Shown: one piece after another, positions 7,579 through 14,853 of the stretch
How positions within the stretch are numbered: the first letter of the stretch is position 1
How the letters are laid out: every line of letters starts with the position of its first letter
Assembly: GCA_934526015.1 (NCBI GenBank)
Contig: CAKSZY010000002.1
Span: forward strand, 1-64,000
Source: an uncultured Dokdonella sp.
Lineage (GTDB): Bacteria; Pseudomonadota; Gammaproteobacteria; Xanthomonadales; Rhodanobacteraceae
Reading direction: 5' to 3'
DNA length: 64,000 nucleotides
Position numbers and translations under genes: made by a program
Notes under the pieces: generated by a model
What the model saw: only the letters and a program-made list of their open reading frames with translations
Told to the model about the DNA's origin: nothing
Databases searched by the model: none

Positions 7579-8900
7579 CGACCGGACGCGCACGCAAGCA
7601 CCTGTCGATTGCGCCGGCGCCGGCGCCCGAAGATGCGTGGCGAGGCGACCTCGTCATCAGCAAGGCGGGCGAGTGCCGGGCCACGCCGCACAACATCTCG
7701 CTCGTGCTCGACAACGATCCGGAGATGACGGGCCTGTTCCGACTGGACGAGTTCGCCGGCCGCATCGTGTTGTCGCGTGATCCGCCGTGGTCCGGTGGCG
7801 TGAGCCGAGAGTTCACGGAACAGGATGCATTCGAGTTGGCGGCATGGCTCGGACGGCCGGACACCTACAGCATGGCGTGCAAGGCCGCGCAAGTCGCCGA
7901 GGCTGTCGAAGCGGTCGCGCGGCGGCATCGTTTCCACGCCGTCCGCGACTACCTCGACTCGCTCGAACACGATGGCGAAGAGCGCATCGCGCGCCTGTTT
8001 ACCACCTACTTCGGCGCCGAGCATTGCGACTACCTCGAAGGCGTCGCCGCGGTGTTCATGCTGGGTGCGGTCGCCCGAATCTACGAACCTGGCTGCAAGG
8101 TCGACCACATGCTCGTGCTTGAGGGCAAGCAGGGTGGCGGCAAGACCAGCGCGGTGCGTGCGCTGTTCGGCGGCGACGAGTGGTATGTCGACGCGCAGCG
8201 CAGCCCGGCCGACAAGGACTTCTATCAGGACATCGTCGGGAAGTGGGTGGCCGAGATCGGCGAGATGACGAGCTTCTCGAAAGCCGACTACAACAAGGTC
8301 AAGCAGACCTTGTCCGCGCAGGCCGACACTTACCGACCGAGCTATGGCCGCTACAGCCGGACGTTCAAGCGCCAGTGCATCTTCGTCGGCACGACCAACG
8401 AAGATGCCTGGCAGCGCGACCCCACGGGTGGGCGGCGATATCTGCCGGTACGCGTCAGCGCAGTGGACGTCGTCGCGGTCACGCGCGATCGCGACCAGTT
8501 GTGGGCCGAGGCGGTCATGCGCTACCAGCGCGGCGACTCGTGGTGGAATGCGCCCGCCAACGCGGAGGACGAGCAGGACGATCGCTATTGCGATGACCCG
8601 TGGGCTGAGGCCGTGGTGCGGTGGATCCTCGGGCATGCCAAGGATCGCGACTACGACGCCATCGACATGCGTGCCCGGGACGGGGAAGGGCGCGTAATCG
8701 AGTGCAGCGTCGCCGAGGTTTTGGCAAACGCTCTTCACCTCGAAGTCGAGAAGCACGACCTACGCCCGCAACAGCGGGTTGGGGTCATCATGAGTCGCCT
8801 AGGATGGAAAAAGTACCGGCGCGACCGCGGCAAGGACATCAAGGTCGGGCGCGTCTGGTACTGGTACGCGCCAAGTGATTGGAGATGGCCCAATGCATGA
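7575..8900 (+). CDS. VirE/VapE-family phage replication ATPase
   Basis: 441 aa, of the 'virulence-associated E' family found in phages and pathogenicity-island satellites. There it serves as the replication helicase/primase-associated ATPase. Walker A is GKQGGGKT (about 184-191), an acidic Walker B-like WVAEIGEM lies near 224-231, and a sensor-1-like VGTTNE near 271-276. Between them is the family-typical FYQDIVGKW and TYRPSYGRY. The N-terminal 110 residues are probably the DNA-binding or primase-like part, shorter than full primase-helicases. It is coupled to the upstream gene (ATGA) and followed at once by a repeat array that could be its origin. Confidence 0.88.
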   Translation: MTTGRARKHLSIAPAPAPEDAWRGDLVISKAGECRATPHNISLVLDNDPEMTGLFRLDEFAGRIVLSRDPPWSGGVSREFTEQDAFELAAWLGRPDTYSMACKAAQVAEAVEAVARRHRFHAVRDYLDSLEHDGEERIARLFTTYFGAEHCDYLEGVAAVFMLGAVARIYEPGCKVDHMLVLEGKQGGGKTSAVRALFGGDEWYVDAQRSPADKDFYQDIVGKWVAEIGEMTSFSKADYNKVKQTLSAQADTYRPSYGRYSRTFKRQCIFVGTTNEDAWQRDPTGGRRYLPVRVSAVDVVAVTRDRDQLWAEAVMRYQRGDSWWNAPANAEDEQDDRYCDDPWAEAVVRWILGHAKDRDYDAIDMRARDGEGRVIECSVAEVLANALHLEVEKHDLRPQQRVGVIMSRLGWKKYRRDRGKDIKVGRVWYWYAPSDWRWPNA

Positions 8901-9255
8901 CCGTGTCCAACTCGCAGGTTGGACACGGCCAACCGCGCGTCCAACCTCGAAAGCAAGGCGGGACGCGGCCTGTCCAATCTGTCCAACCTGCTTCCGCATG
9001 CGCACACGTGTGCGCGCGCACGCGCACGCTCGTCGATATGCCTGTGCAGGTTGGACAGGTTGGACAGGTTGGACGGAGTCAGCCACGGCGCGGGTTTTCA
9101 GCGTCCAGCCTCCGCGCCGGCGTCCAACCTCGGGTTGGTCGCGGGTCCTCCCCGAGGGTCCGCCGATGCGGGCAGGGGGCTCGCAAAAACCCTCTAGCGT
9201 CGGCGGTTTCCCTTTGGTTGTCAGTGGGTTGCAATCATCTGTGGTGACGGGATGA
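8893..9255 (+). CDS. Possible 120-aa repeat-containing protein coupled to terminase
   Basis: The ATG at 8893 has GGAGA eight bases upstream, lies inside the last codons of the VirE-type gene, and the frame ends in an ATGA overlap with the small terminase gene. These are the same coupling rules as its neighbours. The product is basic and has a CPICPTC cluster and a GWT tripeptide repeat (AGWTGWTGWT) made by the nonamers at 9048-9074. Composition (Arg 16-18%) is close to shadow frames, so it may instead be non-coding DNA whose nonamers happen to preserve the frame. Two alternative frames over the same stretch are also open. Confidence 0.35.
   Translation: MHDRVQLAGWTRPTARPTSKARRDAACPICPTCFRMRTRVRAHAHARRYACAGWTGWTGWTESATARVFSVQPPRRRPTSGWSRVLPEGPPMRAGGSQKPSSVGGFPLVVSGLQSSVVTG
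8901..9141. repeat. AGGTTGGAC nonamer array with hairpins (possible origin or operator)
   Basis: Direct and inverted copies of TCCAACCT/AGGTTGGA are packed into 240 bases: an 11-bp inverted repeat CCGTGTCCAAC/GTTGGACACGG (8901-8911, 8918-8928), GTCCAACCT at 8939-8947, two close copies at 8972-8989, three exact tandem nonamers AGGTTGGAC at 9048-9056, 9057-9065 and 9066-9074, and CCAACC/GGTTGG at 9124-9129 and 9133-9138. A 14-bp perfect palindrome CGCACACGTGTGCG lies at 9001-9014. Repeats of this kind next to a replication ATPase gene look like iterons of an origin; an operator or packaging site is the alternative. Confidence 0.7.
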
Positions 9256-9839
9256 GCGAGAAACCCGCCCTTCCCGAGCGCTGCAGCCAGGCCGAATACG
9301 CGCGTCTGCGCGGCTGGTCGACCGCGTACGTGTCGAAGCTGCGCGGCCAGGGCCGCCTCGTGCTCGACGACAGGGGCCTCGTGATCGTGAAGAGCACGAA
9401 CGTCTTGGTCGACGCGATGCGCCACCCGACGCGCGGCGGCGACCGCACCGGCAAGCATGCGCGCGCCGCGGCGGCGGCGGCTGAAAACGGCACGCCGTCT
9501 CCGGCTGGCGCCGGGCCCGCGTCGCCGGTGGCGGGCGAAGCCCTGAGCCTGACCGAGCTCACCCGCCTCGAACGCATCGAGCGCATCCGCAAGTTCCGCC
9601 TCGAAAGCGCCGAAGCCGCTGGCCAACTCGTGCGCCGCGATGCGGTCGAGGCCGAAACCTTCAAGCGAACGCGCCAGGCGCAGGAAGCGCTCATGGCGCT
9701 CAAGGATCGCCTGGTGCCGCTGCTCGCGCTGGAGGCCGACGAGCACGCCATCGACCTGCTGCTCGACGGCGAATTCCGCCACGTCATCGCCGCGCTCGCC
9801 GGCAACACCGACACGGCCCTGCTCGAGGAAGCCGCATGA
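9252..9839 (+). CDS. Terminase small subunit (Nu1-like)
   Basis: 195 aa. The N-terminal winged-helix segment (about 10-45: CSQAEYARLRGWSTAYVSKL) is the DNA-recognition part of Nu1-type small terminases. A low-complexity Ala-rich linker follows (68-95), then a long helical part that probably oligomerises and binds the large subunit. ATG in ATGA overlap with the frame before it, and its own stop overlaps the large-subunit start by four bases. Small and large terminase together choose and cut DNA for packaging. Confidence 0.8.
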   Translation: MSEKPALPERCSQAEYARLRGWSTAYVSKLRGQGRLVLDDRGLVIVKSTNVLVDAMRHPTRGGDRTGKHARAAAAAAENGTPSPAGAGPASPVAGEALSLTELTRLERIERIRKFRLESAEAAGQLVRRDAVEAETFKRTRQAQEALMALKDRLVPLLALEADEHAIDLLLDGEFRHVIAALAGNTDTALLEEAA

Positions 9840-11794
9840 CGCGCGACGACTGGCCCGCCGGCGAGAATCTCACCGATGCCGAATTGGCCGACCTGCCGCT
9901 GGTCGACGGGGCAGCCGTGGTCGCCGATGCGTGGGCGCGCGGCTGGGCTATCCCGCCGGCGCTCGGCCTGGCCGAGTGGGCGGACCGCTATCGCGTGATC
10001 TCGCGTGCCGCCGCCGCCGAGCCCGGCCCGTGGCGCACGTCGCGATTCCCGTTCCTTGCCGAGGTCATGGACTGTCTGTCGACGCACTCGCCGGTGCGCG
10101 AGGTGGTGCTGATGAAGTCGACGCAGGTCGGCGGCACCGAAGTGCTGAACAACTTCGTCGGCTACATCATCGACCACGCGCCCGGGCCAGCGATGGTGCT
10201 GATGCCGACCGTCGACATGGCCGAGCGGTGGAGCAAGCAACGTCTCGCGCCGATGATCGCCGAAATGCAATGCCTGGCTGACAAGGTGGCACCGGCGCGC
10301 TCACGCGATTCCGGCAACACCACCCTGCTGAAGGAGTTCCCGGCCGGCGTGCTCGCCGCAGTCGGCGCCAACTCGTCGAGCGGCCTGCGCTCGATGCCGG
10401 TTAAGTACCTCGCGATGGACGAGATCGACGAGTACGACGACGACCTCAATGATCAGGGCAGCGCGATCGAGCTTGCCGAGCGACGCACCTCGACCTTCAC
10501 GCGGCGCAAGGTGCTCAAGATCAGCACGCCCACCGTGAAGGGCGCGAGCGCGATCGAAGCGGCATACGAGGCCGGCGACCAGCGCCGCTACCACGTGCCC
10601 TGCCCCGAGTGCGGCACGCTGCAGCCGCTCGTCATCGACCAACTCACCGATGACGGCCAGTACGTGTGCGTTGCCAGGGGCTGCCTCATCGCTGCGCACC
10701 ACAAGACCGCGATGCTCGCGGCGGGGCGCTGGGAAGCCACGCATCCCGATCGCGACGTGCGCAGCTACCACCTCAATGCGCTCTACTCGCCGCATGGCGT
10801 TGGCTACTCTTGGGCCGAGATCGCGGCGATGCGCGCGCAGGCTCGCAAGAATCCCGAACTCGCCGTCACCTTCACCAACACGATCCTCGGCCTGCCCTAC
10901 GAAAGCGACGTGCAGCGCGTCGAGGTGAACGAAATGGCCGAGCGCGCCGAGGACTGGCAGCGTCGCACCATTCCACAGGGCTGCCTCATCCTTACGCTCG
11001 GCATCGACGTGCAGCACAACCGCTGGGCCGTGCGCATCGAAGGCTGGGGGCGTGACGATCAGAGCTGGTGCATCGACTACATCGAGATTCCGGGCGATCC
11101 GACGCGCGAGGACGACTGGGCCGACCTTGATGCAGTCGTGTTCGCGCCGATCGCCAACCGCTTCGGCGTCGCGATGCGCGCGAGCATGGTCGCGATCGAT
11201 TCCGGCAACTGGACGCACGAGGTCTACTCCTGGGTGCGCCGGCATCAGGGCAAGAACGTCATCGCGGTGAAGGGCTCGAACCAGCCGAACAAGCCGGTGA
11301 TTGGCCGGCCCACACAGCAGGACGTGAACTGGCGCGGACGCACCGTGCGCAACGGCGTCAATCTCTGGAACGTCGGCGTGAACACCGCGAAGGACACGCT
11401 GTTCGCCCGCCTCGTCGGCGACCTCGGCCGCGACGCCCCCGATCGGCGCTGCCACTTCCCCGCCGACCTTCCTGCCGAGTTCTACGAGCAGCACGGCGCC
11501 GAGCGCTACGACCCGCAGCGCAAGCGCTGGCTCAAGAAGCCCGGCGCGCGCAATGAGGCGTGGGACTGCTGGGTCTATGCCTACGCCGCAGCCTGCCATC
11601 CGCTCGTGCGCGTGTACGCGCTGCGCGATGCGGATTGGACCGCGCTCGAATCCAAGATCGAGCCGGTCTCCGATGACATGTTCGCCGCGCGGCATGCGGG
11701 CAACGCGCCACAGCCTCAAACCGAACCCGGGACCAGTGCCGTGCCGCTCCGCTGGGCCGACGAACGAACCAGCACTTTCTCGAGGAGATGGTGA
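9836..11794 (+). CDS. Phage terminase large subunit (GpA family)
   Basis: 652 aa, the usual length of lambda GpA-type packaging motors. The N-terminal ATPase has a variant Walker A KSTQVGGTE (about 94-102) and Walker B YLAMDEID (191-198). A zinc-finger-like CPECG follows at 256-260. The C-terminal nuclease begins with LGIDVQHNRW, which carries the metal-binding Asp. The gene is intact and starts in an ATGA overlap with the small subunit. A complete motor with no portal gene nearby is odd, since the motor docks on the portal. Confidence 0.95.
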   Translation: MTRDDWPAGENLTDAELADLPLVDGAAVVADAWARGWAIPPALGLAEWADRYRVISRAAAAEPGPWRTSRFPFLAEVMDCLSTHSPVREVVLMKSTQVGGTEVLNNFVGYIIDHAPGPAMVLMPTVDMAERWSKQRLAPMIAEMQCLADKVAPARSRDSGNTTLLKEFPAGVLAAVGANSSSGLRSMPVKYLAMDEIDEYDDDLNDQGSAIELAERRTSTFTRRKVLKISTPTVKGASAIEAAYEAGDQRRYHVPCPECGTLQPLVIDQLTDDGQYVCVARGCLIAAHHKTAMLAAGRWEATHPDRDVRSYHLNALYSPHGVGYSWAEIAAMRAQARKNPELAVTFTNTILGLPYESDVQRVEVNEMAERAEDWQRRTIPQGCLILTLGIDVQHNRWAVRIEGWGRDDQSWCIDYIEIPGDPTREDDWADLDAVVFAPIANRFGVAMRASMVAIDSGNWTHEVYSWVRRHQGKNVIAVKGSNQPNKPVIGRPTQQDVNWRGRTVRNGVNLWNVGVNTAKDTLFARLVGDLGRDAPDRRCHFPADLPAEFYEQHGAERYDPQRKRWLKKPGARNEAWDCWVYAYAAACHPLVRVYALRDADWTALESKIEPVSDDMFAARHAGNAPQPQTEPGTSAVPLRWADERTSTFSRRW

Positions 11795-12231
11795 TGTCCA
11801 CACCAACCAAAGCTCCACCGAAGCCGATGACAAGCCGCGAGAGTCGCTATGCGTTCGCCAAACGCATGGCTGCGGAACAGCGCGCTAATCGGGCCCGTAT
11901 CCTGGGGCGTTGCGCCCCCGCCGGTAACCTCCCGAGCCAGACGGCCAAGCCGTGCGAAGACCGCGATCCGGTCCGCACTGAACGGCGCCGGCGCGCTCTG
12001 GCCGCTGACCCCGACCTGGCTGAGCTCCTGCGTATCAAGCAGCCGAGCACGCGGCGCGCGGGCGGACACTTGATCGTGAACCGTGGTGACGCCCCTAGCC
12101 TCATCGCGGTCAAGCGCGCCCTGCGCGAGCACTTGGGAATCCTCGATAGCTCCGACAACGGGCGTATCGCCAGCGATCCATGGGTGATGCGCCTTGGAAC
12201 GCGCGTGTATTCGAGCAAGGTGGTCCTGTGA
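11794..12231 (+). CDS. Hypothetical protein after the terminase
   Basis: 145 aa. Of two ATGs (11788, 11794), the second is spaced properly from the GAGGAG at 11782-11787 and overlaps the last codon of the terminase gene. The first half is Arg/Lys-rich and disordered-looking; the second half has a plausible folded segment (SLIAVKRALREHLGILD). Position equals the head-tail connector slot in lambda-like maps, but the sequence does not resemble gpW. Function unknown. Confidence 0.55.
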   Translation: MSTPTKAPPKPMTSRESRYAFAKRMAAEQRANRARILGRCAPAGNLPSQTAKPCEDRDPVRTERRRRALAADPDLAELLRIKQPSTRRAGGHLIVNRGDAPSLIAVKRALREHLGILDSSDNGRIASDPWVMRLGTRVYSSKVVL

Positions 12232-13040
12232 CACCTCCCGATGCCGCCACCTTGTGGGCCGAATTTCCGATGCTCGCCCGCGCATACGGCGATTTCCAGG
12301 ACTTCGAGGAAAACCTGCGCGCCTCGCACTCGTGCAGCATGTCTCATGCGGTTAAAGCGCTCGTCCAGAGGCTGGCAACTGCGCGCCTTGAATTCGCGCA
12401 CGCGCAGGAACGCGTGGCAATCGCTACGCGACCGCTGAGCGCCAACGATCGCCCGGCCTCGATGAGCGCTCGCCGCGGAAATCGGCTTATCCTCTGGCTG
12501 TACGGTCCGACCTGGTTCTCCGGCGAGCCGCTTCTCGCCGCGCTCGCGGCAAATGAAGACGCCGCCGGCATTCTGCTTCGCGTGGACAGCTCTGGCGGCG
12601 GCCTTGGAGCCGGGATCGATCTCGCCAACGCGCTGCGGAATCACCGAGCCCGCAAGCTCGCCGTAATCGACCGCTCATGCTGGTCGGCGGCGGTGCTCCC
12701 CACGCTCGCATGCGATCGGGTGTACATGCGCAGCAACGCAACGATGCTCATCCATCGCTGCTCGCGTTGGGCCACAGGGAACGCCGACGCATTCGCTGAA
12801 GCACTTCGTGCGTGCCGGCAGGACGATGATCTTGTCGCCCGCGCGATTGTCGGTTCAAGGAAGCGCATTCGACCGCCCAACGGCTTCGCCGCTCTGCAAG
12901 GCAGCGAATACTTCATGTCGGCAGATGAAGCCCTCCGATGGGGCTTTGTCGACCGCGTCATCGCAGACCTTTTGCCAGTCACGGTGTCTGCGGAACAGCC
13001 CTCTACCGGCCTCGACGAGGCCATCCCACCCGCGGCCTGA
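12228..13040 (+). CDS. ClpP/S14-like phage serine protease (head maturation type)
   Basis: 270 aa. The GTG at 12228 overlaps the previous stop (GTGA) and has AAGG 7 bases upstream. The ClpP/SppA fold is visible: LLRVDSSGGGLGAG (about 117-130) matches the ClpP oxyanion segment, S153 in CWSAAVLPTLA is the probable nucleophile, and H176 in MLIHRCS the catalytic His. ADEALRWGFVDRV near the end matches the family's C-terminal motif. In tailed phages such proteases cut scaffold and capsid proteins during head maturation. Here no capsid gene is seen, and about 85 extra N-terminal residues are of unknown role. Confidence 0.75.
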   Translation: MTPPDAATLWAEFPMLARAYGDFQDFEENLRASHSCSMSHAVKALVQRLATARLEFAHAQERVAIATRPLSANDRPASMSARRGNRLILWLYGPTWFSGEPLLAALAANEDAAGILLRVDSSGGGLGAGIDLANALRNHRARKLAVIDRSCWSAAVLPTLACDRVYMRSNATMLIHRCSRWATGNADAFAEALRACRQDDDLVARAIVGSRKRIRPPNGFAALQGSEYFMSADEALRWGFVDRVIADLLPVTVSAEQPSTGLDEAIPPAA

Positions 13041-13066
13041 CACTGGCCAACCCTACGAGGCTCACC

Positions 13067-14035
13067 ATGTTCGAAAAATCCCCCTTCCACGCTGCGATGC
13101 GCGATCTCGAGAAAGCGGAAAAGGAACTCGATCGCCAGCGTTCGAAGCTCCCCGAGGTCGATGCCGTCATTGCTGGAAATGTCGCCAAGCGCGACGCGCT
13201 CTCCCGGAAGCTCGAAGAGCTCCACGCGGAGGATGGCCCCCTGGATTCGATCGTCGATGCGCTCGCGGAACTCGGGCGCGAGCGGGATGCTCTCAACAGG
13301 CTCATTGCCGACTCTATCCGCTTCAAGGAGATTCGCATTCGCAGGGTCGCCGAGGCAACGGTTGCCGTGCTGGCCGCGGAGGCGAACGCGCACACCGCAC
13401 AGGCCAAGCACTACGCGGAGCAGGAGAGCGAGGCGATCGCGCGCGCCCTTGCGCACTGCCTCCCGTTCATTCGCGAACTGCAAGCGGCCGCCTCCGCCGC
13501 CGAGTATCACCGCAACCTCTCTCGGGGCGATTCGTACGCGCGTGGCGAAGCCTATGCGGTCGACGGCGTGACGCTGCTCGTCAACGAGATCGGAAAGCTC
13601 GAACAGGGCAACAGGGAAGCCTTCGACATCGAGAAGCCGAAGAAGGGCTCGCCGCCGATCCTTGCTGTCCAGTCGCGGTTCGTGGTGGACGAGGATCGTC
13701 GCATCGCCGAAAAACTCATCGAGGCCGGCCAGCTTGATCGGGAAGGTAACGCGCTTCTCGCCGCACAGCGGGAAGCCGCCAAGGTCACGCCGATGCCGCG
13801 CGAGAAGGTCGACATGAACCAAGCCGACATGGCGATGTTCAATCTTCGGCAGTCCATCGAGCGCCTTGAGATGGAGATTGTGGCGGAAAGGACAAGGGAG
13901 CTCCCGATCGGGATGGGTTACGGGAACCCCGAAAACGCCCGCCGGCGCAATCTGGAAAGAATGCAGAAGGCGCTCGAGCGGGACCGTGAGGCGCTTGCCA
14001 ACTGGGAGTCGAAGATCAAGGCGGCTGCTGCTTGA
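13067..14035 (+). CDS. Hypothetical coiled-coil protein
   Basis: 322 aa. ATG with GAGG eight bases upstream. Residues about 8-70 and 260-320 are strongly predicted coiled coil (EKAEKELDRQRSKLPE, and an ERL/EMEIVAE stretch), and a less regular region lies between. By position after the protease it could be a scaffold, but I recognise no family. The last base of its stop is shared with the ATG of the next gene. Confidence 0.65.
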   Translation: MFEKSPFHAAMRDLEKAEKELDRQRSKLPEVDAVIAGNVAKRDALSRKLEELHAEDGPLDSIVDALAELGRERDALNRLIADSIRFKEIRIRRVAEATVAVLAAEANAHTAQAKHYAEQESEAIARALAHCLPFIRELQAAASAAEYHRNLSRGDSYARGEAYAVDGVTLLVNEIGKLEQGNREAFDIEKPKKGSPPILAVQSRFVVDEDRRIAEKLIEAGQLDREGNALLAAQREAAKVTPMPREKVDMNQADMAMFNLRQSIERLEMEIVAERTRELPIGMGYGNPENARRRNLERMQKALERDREALANWESKIKAAAA

Positions 14036-14250
14036 TGGACAAGGGCCTCGCAATCGCCTTCGATCTCGGCAGGCGCTGGGGCGCGATCGAGAATCGATTG
14101 CGTGCCGTACCGGCGCAGGTGGCCGCGGAGATCGCTGCGGCCACCTGCGCCACCGAGGTCGCGCGCCTGCTTCAGCAGGCGCTCGCTCCCGTGCTCGAGG
14201 ACGTCGCCCGCTTTGAGCGCGACGCAAGGGCCATGCATTCCCACCCCTAG
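14035..14250 (+). CDS. Hypothetical small protein
   Basis: 71 aa, Ala-rich helical protein (VPAQVAAEIAAATCATEVARLLQQALAP). The ATG at 14035 overlaps the previous stop by one base; a TTG just before it (14032) is an alternative. No motif recognised. Lies between the coiled-coil protein and tail protein Z. Confidence 0.5.
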   Translation: MDKGLAIAFDLGRRWGAIENRLRAVPAQVAAEIAAATCATEVARLLQQALAPVLEDVARFERDARAMHSHP

Positions 14251-14263
14251 GAAACGCACTGAC

Positions 14264-14851
14264 ATGTCCCGCAACTACTCCGTTACCGTCGACGTGCGCG
14301 CCCTGCGAAGCCTGCGCGCACGCCTCGACAAGCTCTCGCCAGCGAGTATGGCGCGTGTGCAGAAGCGCGCCATCGGCACCGTGCGCCGGCGCGTGGGCCC
14401 CGTGGCCGCGCAGCTTCTAGGCGAGGACCTCAACTTGCCGAAATCGAAGATCCGCAACCGCCTCCGCGTCGACGGCGGGCCCGACTACGTCGCCATCCAC
14501 GGCAGTTCGGTCGGCATCCCGCTCGCCGAGTTCGGCGCGACCTGGGGCGGACCGAAGTCGCGCGGCGTCGTGGCCAAGGTGTTCCGTGATGCCGCGCCAC
14601 GCACCTATGCCGGCAGCTTCATTGCGCGCACCTCGGGAAAGAAGGCCGCCGTGTACGAACGCGCCTGGCGCGGCGGCCGACGCACAGGTAAGCGCTACGG
14701 TCGATTGCCGGTGCAGCACGTCCGCGGCCCGAACGTCGGTTCGCTGCTCATCGCCACCGGCCCGCACCAGGTGGCCGGCCGGCTCATCGCGTTCGCTTCG
14801 CAGGTTCTCGCGTCAGAACTGTCGCGCCTGCTCGACATCGAGGAAAGGTGA
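14264..14851 (+). CDS. Phage minor tail protein Z-like
   Basis: 195 aa. The basic protein and its C-terminal segment RLPVQHVRGPNVGSLL match the prophage minor tail protein Z family (lambda gpZ type), which helps finish the tail and join it to the head. The ATG has AGGAAA nine bases upstream. The stop lies inside the ribosome site of the tape-measure gene, so the two are made together. Confidence 0.75.
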   Translation: MSRNYSVTVDVRALRSLRARLDKLSPASMARVQKRAIGTVRRRVGPVAAQLLGEDLNLPKSKIRNRLRVDGGPDYVAIHGSSVGIPLAEFGATWGGPKSRGVVAKVFRDAAPRTYAGSFIARTSGKKAAVYERAWRGGRRTGKRYGRLPVQHVRGPNVGSLLIATGPHQVAGRLIAFASQVLASELSRLLDIEER

Positions 14852-14853
14852 CC

